This document shows positions 28,255-37,119 of a stretch of 64,000 bases of DNA, one piece after another. Under the pieces are notes generated by a model. That model ran no database searches. It saw nothing but the letters and a program-made list of their open reading frames with translations, and was not told the origin of the DNA. The stretch covers positions 930,001-994,000 of the forward strand of contig NC_007503.1 in assembly GCF_000012865.1 (NCBI RefSeq), written 5' to 3'. Position 1 is the first letter of the stretch, and each line of letters starts with the position of its first letter. Position numbers and translations under genes: made by a program. The DNA is from Carboxydothermus hydrogenoformans Z-2901. Lineage in GTDB: Bacteria; Bacillota; Z-2901; Carboxydothermales; Carboxydothermaceae.

Positions 28255-29271
28255 TTAAGGACGCCTTCTTTTGTCAAAAACAATCCGGTAATTAGCTAAT
28301 TCCTGGTCAGTAGCTTTTAAAACATTAACCCGTTTTACTACGGAATCGTTCCAAATCCTTACCGAAACTGAGGCCTCAGGAGTATCGGCATAGCGGGCGG
28401 TGACTTTGGCTGCAAGGTAAAAATCGTCTTCCGTTGGATTGCCTTGAATTAAAGTAGTTGGTCCGGTAAAACCTTCTACCTTGGCGAGGAATTCTCCGGG
28501 TTTTTTAAAATACGAAATCAATTCGTTTTCCTGGGCATTTCTTCCCACGATAATTTTGGCGGTGGGGGAAAGGCGAAAATGACGCCCAAATTTTAAACGA
28601 TCAATATCTTCTACCGTTAGCTTACCGTTGTAACGAATTAAATCCTGCACTTTGCCGGCAAATTCTTTTTTGGTTAAAAGGCATCCTCCCGAGGGGCAGG
28701 GATAATCGTTTATCCCAAAACTTGCGGCAAGTTCCATCTGGGTTTTCCGGGAGCGACCGGAAATAGCTAAAAGTTTATCCCGGGAAACGTATCCTTCTTG
28801 CTCGGCAATCGTTGGGGGAAAGTGCAGGGCCGAAAGGGGCCGGAGAACCAAACCCTTAATTCCCGCTTCCCGGTCGATTAAATTTATCGCATCCCGTCGC
28901 TGCGAATTAGGCCGCTGCCCTAAAACCTCGCCGGTAATCATAAATTTGGCGCCGATTTCTTCCATAAGTTTCTTTGCTTTTTTAAATTTGAAGATCCGGC
29001 AGTCAATGCAAGGATTTAAAGCGCTGCCGTAGCCGTGGGGTGGGTTTTCCACGATTCTTAAATATTCTTCACCGCAGTTTTGCACATGAAGCTTTATACC
29101 TAAATCGGCTGCGAGTTTAGCGGTGGAAGCACATCCCTGGCCTTTAGCTAAACAACGGCAAAAAGGGCTGGTAAAATTAACCGCTTCTACTTCTACACCT
29201 TGTTCCAGAATAAGCTTTATGGCTAAAGTGCTGTCAAGGCCTCCCGAAAAGAGTGCCAGAGCCTTCACCAT
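28255..29271 (-). CDS. PP-loop ATPase paralogue with extra cysteine cluster
   Basis: A 338-residue paralogue of the neighbouring PP-loop protein, with the same order of domains: SGGLDS at residues 9-14, NPCIDCR with Cys88 and Cys91, and the C-terminal DUF814-like part (KIIVGRNAQENELIS...AAKVTARYADTPE). It differs by an inserted FCRCLAKGQGC segment (Cys38, Cys40, Cys47) and Cys66, which could bind a metal or Fe-S cluster together with CIDC. The start at 29271 follows GGAGGTG. The longer open frame upstream crosses a palindromic repeat and is not credible as protein. A role in tRNA sulfur or selenium modification is inference. Confidence 0.7.
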   Translation of the reverse strand: MVKALALFSGGLDSTLAIKLILEQGVEVEAVNFTSPFCRCLAKGQGCASTAKLAADLGIKLHVQNCGEEYLRIVENPPHGYGSALNPCIDCRIFKFKKAKKLMEEIGAKFMITGEVLGQRPNSQRRDAINLIDREAGIKGLVLRPLSALHFPPTIAEQEGYVSRDKLLAISGRSRKTQMELAASFGINDYPCPSGGCLLTKKEFAGKVQDLIRYNGKLTVEDIDRLKFGRHFRLSPTAKIIVGRNAQENELISYFKKPGEFLAKVEGFTGPTTLIQGNPTEDDFYLAAKVTARYADTPEASVSVRIWNDSVVKRVNVLKATDQELANYRIVFDKRRRP

Positions 29272-29294
29272 TTTATTCACCTCCCTAAACGCTT

Positions 29295-29372
29295 CCTTTA
29301 GGGACGGTTCTGTCCGAGTGCTATTATTACGTATAATAGGAATAGCACGTTCTAAGAACCGTCCCTCTAAGG
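29295..29372. repeat. REP-like palindromic element
   Basis: A 78-base imperfect palindrome fills the gap upstream of the PP-loop gene. The outer arms are 29295-29311 and 29355-29372 (AGGGACGGTTCT against AGAACCGTCCCT with one indel outside). An inner perfect 8-bp stem joins GTGCTATT at 29318 and AATAGCAC at 29341. The AGGGACGGTTCT core resembles REP elements mobilised by RAYT/IS200-type transposases in clostridia. No transposase is adjacent. Confidence 0.65.
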
Positions 29373-29441
29373 TGTGTTGATTACTGACTGTAGTACAAGA
29401 AAAGTATAACGAAAAAGTTAACAGAAGACAACCGAAAATTG

Positions 29442-29467
29442 TTGACAAGAATATTTTAGTATATTAA
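29442..29467 (+). promoter_or_regulatory. his operon leader promoter and 15-base operator-like element, copy 1
   Basis: A TTGACA box at 29442-29447 precedes ATTTTAGTATATTAA at 29453-29467. The identical 15-mer follows a second TTGACA promoter upstream of hisG. The element is nearly palindromic (TTA-G-TATA-T-TAA), as expected for a dimeric regulator. YerC, encoded 35 bases on, is the obvious candidate, but that is inference. Confidence 0.6.
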
Positions 29468-29501
29468 AGTATTAAAATAAGAAAAGTTGCGGGGGGGTTC
29501 T

Positions 29502-29810
29502 ATGTTTAAGTATGAGGGAAAATTACGGGACCCGGCGTTTGACAGTTTGTTTGAGGCAATACTTGCCCTGAAAAATATTGATGAATGTTATGCTTTTTTT
29601 GAAGATATCTGCACTATTGCGGAATTAAAAGCTTTGGCCCAGCGCTGGGAAGTGGCGAAAATGCTGGATGAGGGAAGAACCTATCAGGAAATTGTCCAAA
29701 AAACCGGAGCAAGTACCGCTACCATTAGCCGGGTTAAAAGATATTTAAATTACGGCGCTTCCGGTTACCGGCTGATGCTTAAACGCTTAAAGGAAGAAGG
29801 GAAATTATGA
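29502..29810 (+). CDS. yerC: YerC/TrpR-like transcriptional regulator
   Basis: A 102-residue all-helical DNA-binding protein of the YerC/YecD branch of the TrpR superfamily. The region AELKALAQRWEVAKMLDEG followed by the helix-turn-helix TYQEIVQKTGASTATISRVK is the typical arrangement. It directly precedes and overlaps hisZ by four bases, so it likely regulates histidine synthesis. Repeated palindromes near its own promoter and the hisG promoter could be its sites. The start at 29502 follows GGGGGGG. TrpR proteins use a small-molecule corepressor; whether this one senses histidine is unknown. Confidence 0.88.
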   Translation: MFKYEGKLRDPAFDSLFEAILALKNIDECYAFFEDICTIAELKALAQRWEVAKMLDEGRTYQEIVQKTGASTATISRVKRYLNYGASGYRLMLKRLKEEGKL

Positions 29811-30781
29811 GGGAAAACTTTAAGGAACTACCAATGGGAGTAAGAGATTATCTACCCGGGGAAGCAGCGTTACGGAGATACCTGGAAAACTTGTTTGTAG
29901 AGCTGGTGGCCAAGGAAGGCTTTCAAGAGGTTATAACTCCTTCCTTTGAGTATTATGAAACTTTGCGGGAATCATCGGAGACCGATTTAATTAAATTTGT
30001 GGACCGTACGGGAGAGCTTTTGGCCCTCAGGGGAGATATGACCACCCCCATTGCCCGGGTGGTTTCTACCAAAATGAAGCATCGGGAGTTACCCCTTAAA
30101 ATTTTTTATGCGGCAACGGTTTTTTCCGGGAATTTTTCCGGAAGAAACAAACTTAGAGAGTTTAAACAACTGGGGATTGAAGTGTTTGGGGATATTACTT
30201 CAAAATTAGAATCAGACTTAATAAAACTAATGGCTGTGTATTTGCGTAAAGCCAAGGTGAAAAACCTGGAAATTTCTCTGGGACATGTGGATATTTTAAC
30301 GGGGCTTATTGAAGAATACGAACTTTTTAACCATTTTTCGGAAATAAAAAATGCTTTAAATCAAAAAGATTACGTAGCTTTGGAGGGAATTTTTGAGAGG
30401 GCGGGAAAAAGTCAAAGGGTCCGGGAAAGTCTGGTGGATTTTTTACAGCAGCGGGGAGGTAAAGCAATCCTAAGAAAGGCAAAGAAAATGTTAAGCCATC
30501 CGAAAGCCAAAAAAGCCTTAGAAGAACTGGAGGAGGTTACCGAATACCTAATTTCTGAGGGAGTAAGGGAATTAAAGCTGGATTTTTCTTTGGTCAGGGA
30601 TTTAAACTATTACACCGGTTTGGTGTTTGAAGCTTACACCCCTTATTTAGGCTATCCTTTGGGGGGTGGAGGGCGTTACGATACCCTTTTAAAAAAATTT
30701 GGCTGGGATACACCGGCTTTTGGTTTTGCCCTGGGGTTGGAAAGAATTGTTGAAAGTATTGCCAATAGTATTGACAAATAA
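29807..30781 (+). CDS. hisZ: ATP phosphoribosyltransferase regulatory subunit
   Basis: A catalytically inactive histidyl-tRNA synthetase-like protein that assembles with short HisG and makes it histidine-sensitive. The 324-residue protein has class II synthetase-like blocks PMGVRDYLPGEAALRR, LRGDMTTPIARV, YAATVFSG (in place of YxgpcFR) and YTGLVFEAYTP with LGGGGRYDTLL. It lacks the C-terminal anticodon-binding domain of a true HisRS. The start overlaps yerC. Its presence matches the short HisG encoded next. Confidence 0.94.
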   Translation: MRENFKELPMGVRDYLPGEAALRRYLENLFVELVAKEGFQEVITPSFEYYETLRESSETDLIKFVDRTGELLALRGDMTTPIARVVSTKMKHRELPLKIFYAATVFSGNFSGRNKLREFKQLGIEVFGDITSKLESDLIKLMAVYLRKAKVKNLEISLGHVDILTGLIEEYELFNHFSEIKNALNQKDYVALEGIFERAGKSQRVRESLVDFLQQRGGKAILRKAKKMLSHPKAKKALEELEEVTEYLISEGVRELKLDFSLVRDLNYYTGLVFEAYTPYLGYPLGGGGRYDTLLKKFGWDTPAFGFALGLERIVESIANSIDK

Positions 30782-30812
30782 TTTTTTTAACCTTATGATT
30801 TTAGTATATTAA
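30771..30812 (+). promoter_or_regulatory. Internal hisG promoter with operator-like element, copy 2
   Basis: TTGACA at 30771-30776 and TATGAT at 30794-30799 are 17 bases apart, overlapping the hisZ stop. The 15-mer ATTTTAGTATATTAA at 30798-30812 overlaps the -10 box, a position suited to repression. It is identical to the copy before yerC. Confidence 0.7.
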
Positions 30813-30851
30813 TAATTTAACACTTTAACAAAATAAAGTGAGGCTATAAAA

Positions 30852-31517
30852 ATGAAAAATGGTTTAACTTTTGCCCTGCCTAAAGGGACATTATTTCCCG
30901 ATACGGTGCGCCTTCTCTATAAAGCGGGTTTTTTAAAAAAGGAAGAGGTCCTTTTGGAAAGTCGAAAACTCGTAATTAAAGATGGCCCATATACTTTTAT
31001 TATCTGCCGGCCGACCGATATCCCCACTTTTGTGGAGCATGGAGCGGCCGACCTGGGTATTGTGGGTAAGGATGTAATTGAAGAGCAGCGACGGGAAATT
31101 TTTGAACTTTTGGATTTAAAATACGGAAAATGCCATTTTGCCGTGGCGGCACCCAGGGATAACCCTAAAGTGCACGATTTGGGAAAGCTTACGGAAGTCA
31201 GGGCGGCCAGCAAATTTCCCGAAGTAACCCGACGGTTTTTTAAAGGTCTTGGGGTGCGGGCGGAGGTTATCAAAATGCACGGGAATGTAGAGCTGGCTCC
31301 GCTGGTGGGTCTTGCTGATGTAATTGTGGACCTGGTTTCTACCGGAAGAACTTTAAGGGAAAATAACTTAATTGAAATAACGAAGATAATGGATATAACC
31401 GCAAGGTTGGTTGCCAACCGGGTAGCCGCCAGGGTTTATGACCGGGAAATAAAAGCAATTGTAAAAAAGTTCAAGAATTTAGTTGGGGGCGAAAAAAATG
31501 AAGTTAATCTTAAATAA
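30852..31517 (+). CDS. hisG: ATP phosphoribosyltransferase, short form
   Basis: First step of histidine synthesis: ATP plus PRPP to phosphoribosyl-ATP. The 221-residue enzyme lacks the C-terminal regulatory domain and so needs HisZ, which is encoded upstream. Conserved elements are FALPKGTLFPDTVRLL, GAADLGIVGKDVI and the PRPP-binding LADVIVDLVSTGRTLREN. The ATG follows AAGTGAGG. The gene end overlaps hisD by 20 bases. Confidence 0.95.
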   Translation: MKNGLTFALPKGTLFPDTVRLLYKAGFLKKEEVLLESRKLVIKDGPYTFIICRPTDIPTFVEHGAADLGIVGKDVIEEQRREIFELLDLKYGKCHFAVAAPRDNPKVHDLGKLTEVRAASKFPEVTRRFFKGLGVRAEVIKMHGNVELAPLVGLADVIVDLVSTGRTLRENNLIEITKIMDITARLVANRVAARVYDREIKAIVKKFKNLVGGEKNEVNLK

Positions 31518-32775
31518 AGAAGAACTTTTAGATAAATATTCCCGGCGCAAAGCAGTGGAGGAAGATATAGAGCAACAGGTACGAAAAATTCTTAATGAAG
31601 TGGCAAGTTCGGGGGATGAAGCGTTAATCGAGTACGCCCGGGAGTTTGATGGTTTTAAGGGGGATTTAAGCAATCTTAAAGTAAGCGAAGAGGAAATAGA
31701 TAAAGCTTACAGGGAAGTGGACGATGGGTTTTTAAATAGTCTTCGCAAAGCAATTCAAAGGGTTTTTGATTTTCACCAAAAGCAACTTCCCCGGAGCTGG
31801 TTTACCACGGAAGAAAACGGAAATATCCTGGGACAAATTTATACTCCCGTGGAGGTTGCCGGGATTTACGTACCGGGCGGTACTGCAGCCTATCCTTCGT
31901 CGGTGGTGATGAATGCCGTACCGGCAAAAGTTGCCGGGGTAAAAAGAATTGTGATGGTTTCGCCCCAAAAAGGCGAGCGGATGAATCCTTATGTTTTGGT
32001 TGCCGCCCGGGAAGCCGGGGTGACGGAAATTTACCGGGTTGGCGGAGCGCACGCCATAGCTGCCCTGGCTTTTGGCACCAAAACCATCCCCAGGGTAGAT
32101 GTAATTACCGGACCGGGCAATATTTATGTGACCATCGCCAAAAAGCTCGTTTACGGCACGGTCAATATCGATATGCTGGCAGGCCCCAGTGAGGTGGTGG
32201 TTATCGCCGATAGCTCGGCAAAGCCCGAGTATCTTGCCGCGGATATGTTATCCCAGGCGGAACATGATTCCCTGGCTTCGGGGGTGGTTATTACCTGGGA
32301 TGGGGAGCTGGCCCGAAAGACAGCGCAAAAAGTGGAGGAGTATTTAAAGCTCCTACCCCGCCGGGAGATAATTTTAAAAGCTTTGGAAAATTGCGGAGGA
32401 ATTGTGGTGGTGGACGATGAAGAGGAAGCTTTACAGCTTGCCAACCAGCTGGCTCCGGAGCATTTGGAGTTAATGCTCCCCAATCCTTTCGGCTATTTAG
32501 CTAAAGTAAAAAATGCCGGAGCGGTTTTTTTGGGACAGTTTAGTCCTGAACCCATGGGGGATTATTTGGCCGGACCCAATCACGTTTTGCCCACTTCCGG
32601 AACTAGCCGCTTTTATTCGCCCCTGTCGGTGGATAATTTCTTAAAGAAAAGTAGCGTAATTTATTATTCCCAAGAAGGTTTTTTGGCCGATGCCAGGGAT
32701 GTTATTAAACTTGCCGAAACGGAAGGGCTATTTGCCCACGCCCTTTCGGTGAAAGTGAGGATTTCCAATGAATAA
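31498..32775 (+). CDS. hisD: Histidinol dehydrogenase
   Basis: Zinc enzyme oxidising L-histidinol to histidine with two NAD. The 425-residue protein contains GQIYTPVEVAGIYVPGGTAA, GAHAIAALAFGTKTIPRVD, VTGPGNIYVTIAKKLVYG and AGPSEVVVIAD, followed by SQAEHD with the zinc ligands and LPTSGTSRFYSPLSV. The ATG at 31498 is chosen because GGGGGC lies upstream and residues then match the family start. The frame otherwise extends to 31483. It overlaps hisG and hisC. Confidence 0.96.
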   Translation: MKLILNKEELLDKYSRRKAVEEDIEQQVRKILNEVASSGDEALIEYAREFDGFKGDLSNLKVSEEEIDKAYREVDDGFLNSLRKAIQRVFDFHQKQLPRSWFTTEENGNILGQIYTPVEVAGIYVPGGTAAYPSSVVMNAVPAKVAGVKRIVMVSPQKGERMNPYVLVAAREAGVTEIYRVGGAHAIAALAFGTKTIPRVDVITGPGNIYVTIAKKLVYGTVNIDMLAGPSEVVVIADSSAKPEYLAADMLSQAEHDSLASGVVITWDGELARKTAQKVEEYLKLLPRREIILKALENCGGIVVVDDEEEALQLANQLAPEHLELMLPNPFGYLAKVKNAGAVFLGQFSPEPMGDYLAGPNHVLPTSGTSRFYSPLSVDNFLKKSSVIYYSQEGFLADARDVIKLAETEGLFAHALSVKVRISNE

Positions 32776-33817
32776 GCCGAGATATTTTAAAGAAGCCTTT
32801 GCCCAGCTAAAGCCCTACGAACCTCATCTGGTTTCCTATGAAATTAAACTTGATGCCAATGAAAACCCGTATCTTTTTCCAAAAAGTTTACTGGAAGAAA
32901 TCTTCTCCAAAATTGGGACAAGGGATTTTCCCCTTTATCCCGATCCCTTGGCTGGGAGGCTTCGTATTAGACTCTCGGAAAAGCTTGGGGTTTTGCCGGA
33001 AAATATAGTTTTAGGAAATGGTTCCGATGAGTTGATTCTTTGCCTTTATTTAGCCTTTGGGGGATACGGGAGGATTGCCTTAAGTTTTTCTCCTTCCTTT
33101 GTGATGTATCGACACCATGCTTTTGTAACCCAAACGGAATTTTTCGAAGTTTCGTACCGGGATGATTTTAGCCTTGATCTGGATGAAACGAAAAAAGCCA
33201 TTGAAAAGTATCAACCCCATTTAGTGTTTCTGGCCAATCCCAATAACCCGACGGGAACCCTGGTGGATATAGAAACGATTAAAAAGCTTTTAGCTTACGA
33301 CCATTTGCTGGTAGTGGATGAGGCGTACGTGGAATTTTCGGGAGTTTCGGCGATAGATTTATTAAAAAAATATCAAAACCTTGTTATTTTGCGGACCTTT
33401 TCCAAAGCCCGGGCTCTGGCCGGCTTAAGGTTGGGATATTTAGTTGCCAGCGTTGATGTGGTAAAGGAAATTATCAAGGTAAAAAATCCCTATAATGTAA
33501 ATGTTTTTTCCCAGATTGCCGGGGAAGTGGTTTTGGCCAACGAAGAAGTTTTTCAAGGGGAAATTAAAGAAATCGTAGCCGAAAGGGAAAGGCTTTATAA
33601 CCAGTTAGCTTCTTTGGGTTTAAAGCCGGTGAAAAGCCACGCTAATTTTATACTGGTGGAATTCGGGGAAAAGGCAAAAAAGATTCACCAGGAGTTAATT
33701 AACCACGGAATTTTAGTGCGGTACTTGGGAGGAGCCCTTGCTAATTATTTACGGATAACCGTTGGTACACCGGAAGAAAACCGGCAACTTTTAAAGAAAC
33801 TGGGGGAAATCTTATGA
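32768..33817 (+). CDS. hisC: Histidinol-phosphate aminotransferase
   Basis: PLP enzyme converting imidazole-acetol phosphate to histidinol phosphate. The 349-residue fold type I aminotransferase shows DANENPYLFPKSL, NGSDELILCLYLAF, FLANPNNPTGTLV, VVDEAYVEFSG and the PLP-lysine segment RTFSKARALAGLRLGY. It overlaps hisD by 8 bases and hisB by 4. Such enzymes can also accept aromatic amino acids, but its position supports the histidine role. Confidence 0.95.
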   Translation: MNKPRYFKEAFAQLKPYEPHLVSYEIKLDANENPYLFPKSLLEEIFSKIGTRDFPLYPDPLAGRLRIRLSEKLGVLPENIVLGNGSDELILCLYLAFGGYGRIALSFSPSFVMYRHHAFVTQTEFFEVSYRDDFSLDLDETKKAIEKYQPHLVFLANPNNPTGTLVDIETIKKLLAYDHLLVVDEAYVEFSGVSAIDLLKKYQNLVILRTFSKARALAGLRLGYLVASVDVVKEIIKVKNPYNVNVFSQIAGEVVLANEEVFQGEIKEIVAERERLYNQLASLGLKPVKSHANFILVEFGEKAKKIHQELINHGILVRYLGGALANYLRITVGTPEENRQLLKKLGEIL

Positions 33818-34392
33818 GGCGGGCCGAGGTACAACGAACAACATTAGAAACCATGATTAATGTGGAGTTTACAATGGACGGAAACGGGGAGTTTTCCGGA
33901 ACTTCAGGCCTTGGGTTTTTTGACCACATGCTCACCCTGTTTTGTAAATTTGGCGGGTTTAATTTAAATCTTTCCTGCCAGGGAGACCTGGAGGTAGATG
34001 ACCACCACACGGTGGAAGATATTGGTCTGGTTTTGGGGGAAGCGTTTTCTAAAGCTTTAGGGGATAAAAAGGGAATTGCCCGCTTTGCCTCGGGTTTTTA
34101 TCCGATGGATGAAGCATTAATGCTGATAGCGGTTGATATTTCCGGACGGCCGTATCTTGCCTTTGAAGCTGACTTTCCGCCGGTTTTGGCAGGAAAGTTT
34201 AACTACCAGATGGTAGAAGAGTTTTTACGCGGGTTTGTGCAAAAAGCCGGGATTACGTTGCATGTCCGGGAAATTTCGGGCAAAAACTTACACCATAAAG
34301 CCGAGGCAATTTTTAAAGGCTTGGGACGTACCTTAAAAGTTGCGGTTTCCGTCCAGGGGGATGAATTACCCTCAACCAAAGGAGTGATTTAG
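33814..34392 (+). CDS. hisB: Imidazoleglycerol-phosphate dehydratase
   Basis: Removes water from imidazole glycerol phosphate using two manganese ions. The 192-residue single-function enzyme has GFFDHMLTLFCKFGGFNL and DDHHTVEDIGLVLGEAF from the metal site, and the second histidine block KNLHHKAEAIFKGLGRTL. The phosphatase domain found fused in enterobacteria is absent, as normal for Firmicutes. It overlaps hisC and precedes hisH by three bases. Confidence 0.96.
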   Translation: MRRAEVQRTTLETMINVEFTMDGNGEFSGTSGLGFFDHMLTLFCKFGGFNLNLSCQGDLEVDDHHTVEDIGLVLGEAFSKALGDKKGIARFASGFYPMDEALMLIAVDISGRPYLAFEADFPPVLAGKFNYQMVEEFLRGFVQKAGITLHVREISGKNLHHKAEAIFKGLGRTLKVAVSVQGDELPSTKGVI

Positions 34393-34395
34393 AAA

Positions 34396-34995
34396 GTGAC
34401 GGTTGTGGTAGATTACGAAATGGGTAATCTTTTAAGTGTGACCAAGGCTTTAGAAGAACTGGGATATAAACCTTCCGTTACTTCGGATCCCAGGAAAATT
34501 TTGGAGGAGGATTTGGTGGTTTTACCCGGGGTTGGGGCGTTCAGGGATGCGGTGAGGAATTTAAAGGAAAAGGGGCTTTTTTTGGCTTTAAAAGAACGGG
34601 CTTCCTTAAACCGGCCAATCCTGGGGATTTGTCTGGGGATGCAGCTTTTTTTTACGAAAAGCTATGAAGATGGCGAGTATGAGGGTTTGGACCTTATTCC
34701 CGGGGAAGTGGTTCGTTTTCAAAAAGCTCCCAAAATTCCCCACATGGGGTGGAATAACTTGGTACCGGTAGACACGACCCATGAACTTTTTAAGAATTTA
34801 CCGGATTATTATGTTTATTTTGTCCACTCCTACTATGCCCAGACCGACTCCAGGTATGTTTTAGCTTATACCGAATACGGGGAAAAGTTTCCGGCGGCGG
34901 TAAGGCGGGGCAGTATTATTGGCTTTCAGTTTCATCCGGAAAAAAGCGGACCGGTGGGAAGGCAGATACTTAAGAATTTGAGGGAGATGCTATGA
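34396..34995 (+). CDS. hisH: Imidazole glycerol phosphate synthase glutaminase subunit
   Basis: Provides ammonia to HisF for ring closure. The 199-residue class I glutamine amidotransferase has the nucleophile in ILGICLGMQLFF (near residue 79), VLPGVGAFRDA and IPHMGWNNL upstream of it, and the FQFHPEKSGPVG histidine-glutamate pair at the end. The start is GTG. It overlaps hisA by four bases. Confidence 0.96.
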   Translation: MTVVVDYEMGNLLSVTKALEELGYKPSVTSDPRKILEEDLVVLPGVGAFRDAVRNLKEKGLFLALKERASLNRPILGICLGMQLFFTKSYEDGEYEGLDLIPGEVVRFQKAPKIPHMGWNNLVPVDTTHELFKNLPDYYVYFVHSYYAQTDSRYVLAYTEYGEKFPAAVRRGSIIGFQFHPEKSGPVGRQILKNLREML

Positions 34996-35723
34996 TTTTA
35001 ATACCAGCAATAGATTTAATGGGGAAAAAAGTGGTGCGGCTTACGCAGGGGGAAAAAGAGCGGAAAACCGAATACCCGATTTCGCCCGTGGAGCTGGCCT
35101 TAAAGTATCAGGAAGCGGGAGCCAGGCTAATTCATGTCGTGGATTTGGATCGTGCTTTTACCGGGGAAAGTGAAAATTTTGAAGTCATTGCCGAAATTAT
35201 TAAAAATGTTTCCATACCGGTACAGGTCGGTGGAGGCATAAGAGATATTGAAAGTTTTCGGGAGTTAATAGACTTAGGAGTTTCCCGGGTTATTGTAGGG
35301 ACGATAGCGGTAACCAATCCGGAGCTTTTAGAGGAGATGCTTACCCTTGACCGGGATAAGGTTGCGGTCGGGATTGATGCCAAAAACGGCTGGGTAGCAA
35401 TTAAAGGCTGGGTGGAAAGTTCCAATTACCGGGCTTTGGACCTGGCCTATAAGGTTAAGGAAATGGGAGTTACCACAATAATTTATACCGACATTGCCCG
35501 GGACGGGAGTTTAACCGGGCCCAATTTTAATGAAACTTTAAAGCTTGCCATTGATACCGGTTTAAAGGTAATAGCCTCGGGTGGTATTTCTGGTTTAGAG
35601 GATTTAAGACGCTGGCGGGAACTCGGGGAAAACAAAATCTACGGGGTTATTGCCGGAAAAGCAATATTAGAAGGTAAAATTGATTTAAAAGAAGGGATTA
35701 GGATACTGGAAGGGGAGTCTTAA
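34992..35723 (+). CDS. hisA: ProFAR isomerase
   Basis: Phosphoribosylformimino-AICAR ribotide isomerase, a (beta/alpha)8 barrel of 243 residues. The catalytic aspartates lie in [16 protein letters not shown] near the N-terminus and [15 protein letters not shown] in the second half, and the phosphate-binding [10 protein letters not shown] and [13 protein letters not shown] segments are clear. It overlaps hisH by four bases and shares one base with the start of hisF. Confidence 0.96.
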   Translation: MILIPAIDLMGKKVVRLTQGEKERKTEYPISPVELALKYQEAGARLIHVVDLDRAFTGESENFEVIAEIIKNVSIPVQVGGGIRDIESFRELIDLGVSRVIVGTIAVTNPELLEEMLTLDRDKVAVGIDAKNGWVAIKGWVESSNYRALDLAYKVKEMGVTTIIYTDIARDGSLTGPNFNETLKLAIDTGLKVIASGGISGLEDLRRWRELGENKIYGVIAGKAILEGKIDLKEGIRILEGES

Positions 35724-36502
35724 TGTTAACGGTGCGGATAATTCCCTGCCTGGATGTGAATAAAGGGCGGGTGGTAAAAGGGGTAAATTTCTTAAACCTT
35801 GTGGATGCCGGAGACCCGGTTGAGCTTGCCGCTTTTTACGACCGGGAAGGTGCCGATGAGGTGGTATTTTTGGATATTACTGCTTCCTTTGAGGGGCGAC
35901 AAACCATGGTGGAAGTGGCCAAGCGGACGGCTACAACCCTTTCCATCCCCTTTACCATTGGCGGAGGTATAAGAAATATTGATGATATCCGAGCCCTTTT
36001 GGCTTCCGGGGCGGATAAAGTATCGATTAATTCGGCGGCGGTAAAAAATCCCGAACTTGTCCGGGAAGCGGCTTTAAAGTTTGGCAGCCAGTGTATTGTG
36101 GTGGCTATCGATGCCAAAAGAAAAAAAGATGGTGGCTTTGAAGTTTATATCCACGGTGGGCGTACTCCCACCGGAATAGATGCGGTAGAATGGGCTAAGG
36201 AAGTGGAGAGACTCGGGGCCGGAGAAATCTTACTTACCAGTATGGATAGAGATGGAACGAAAGATGGCTATGACCTCGAACTTACCCGGGAAATTGCCGA
36301 TGCGGTGAAAATTCCGGTAATTGCCTCGGGGGGTGTGGGAGAGCTTTCCCATTTTTACGAAGGAGTGGTTTTGGGGCACGCTTCGGCTCTTTTGGCAGCT
36401 TCGGTGTTTCACTTTGGTAAATTTACCATTAAAGAAGTAAAGAGGTACTTAAAAGAGCGGGGGATACCGGTCCGATTGGGGGATACCGAAAATGGAACTT
36501 AA
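35723..36502 (+). CDS. hisF: Imidazole glycerol phosphate synthase cyclase subunit
   Basis: Makes imidazole glycerol phosphate and AICAR, the latter feeding back into the purine pathway encoded upstream. The 259-residue barrel has [18 protein letters not shown] with the catalytic aspartate, [33 protein letters not shown] with the second catalytic aspartate, and VIASGGVG. It overlaps the following hisIE gene by 11 bases. Confidence 0.97.
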   Translation: MLTVRIIPCLDVNKGRVVKGVNFLNLVDAGDPVELAAFYDREGADEVVFLDITASFEGRQTMVEVAKRTATTLSIPFTIGGGIRNIDDIRALLASGADKVSINSAAVKNPELVREAALKFGSQCIVVAIDAKRKKDGGFEVYIHGGRTPTGIDAVEWAKEVERLGAGEILLTSMDRDGTKDGYDLELTREIADAVKIPVIASGGVGELSHFYEGVVLGHASALLAASVFHFGKFTIKEVKRYLKERGIPVRLGDTENGT

Positions 36503-37103
36503 GTTTGACGAAAAAGGCTTGATTCCGGCGGTGGTACAGGATATTGATACCAGAGAAGTTTTAATGGTAGCTTACATGAATGAAGAAAGCGTAAAAAAAT
36601 CCCTGGAGACCGGTCAAACCTGGTTTTACAGCCGCTCCCGTAACGCTTTATGGCATAAAGGGGAGACGTCCGGCAATACCCAGGAAATTGTGGAGATCCG
36701 GTATGATTGTGATGCCGACTGCTTATTAATAAAAGTAAGGCAAAAGGGGGTAGCGTGTCATACCGGAAATTACAGCTGTTTTTACCGAACCCTCTGGGAA
36801 GGAAAAGGCGAGAGAGAAGATTTAAACGAGGTTTTGGCCAAACTCTGGCAGATTATCCTTGACCGGAAACAAAAGCTGCCGGAAGGTTCTTATACGGCAA
36901 AATTATTTCAAAAAGGAATAGATAAAATTGCCCAGAAGGTGGGCGAAGAAGCGGTAGAAACGGTTATAGCCTCTAAAAATGATGATAAAGGAGAATTAAT
37001 TTACGAAGCCGCTGATTTGGTTTATCATCTACTGGTATTACTGGCGGCAAAGGACGTTGCTCTCGGCGATATTGCGGAGGAACTAAAAAAACGTTTTAAA
37101 TAA
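36492..37103 (+). CDS. hisIE: Bifunctional phosphoribosyl-AMP cyclohydrolase / phosphoribosyl-ATP pyrophosphohydrolase
   Basis: Carries steps two and three of histidine synthesis in one 203-residue chain. The HisI half (about 1-110) has [29 protein letters not shown] and the zinc/magnesium site [12 protein letters not shown] with CHTGNYSCF. The HisE half has [15 protein letters not shown] and [14 protein letters not shown], a MazG-like fold. It is the last his gene and is followed by a terminator 16 bases on. Confidence 0.96.
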   Translation: MELKFDEKGLIPAVVQDIDTREVLMVAYMNEESVKKSLETGQTWFYSRSRNALWHKGETSGNTQEIVEIRYDCDADCLLIKVRQKGVACHTGNYSCFYRTLWEGKGEREDLNEVLAKLWQIILDRKQKLPEGSYTAKLFQKGIDKIAQKVGEEAVETVIASKNDDKGELIYEAADLVYHLLVLLAAKDVALGDIAEELKKRFK

Positions 37104-37119
37104 GTATTTAAATTTGATG

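Noticed and set aside
29272-29448. Upstream extension of the second PP-loop gene that would add 59 residues resembling a signal peptide.
   Set aside because: It runs through the REP-like palindrome, has no ribosome binding site, and the internal ATG at 29271 follows GGAGGTG and starts the conserved PP-loop sequence.
30917-31417. A 166-residue ORF antisense to hisG.
   Set aside because: Serine/threonine-rich shadow frame over a fully conserved enzyme. The same applies to the antisense frames in purE, hisA, ligA and pcrA.
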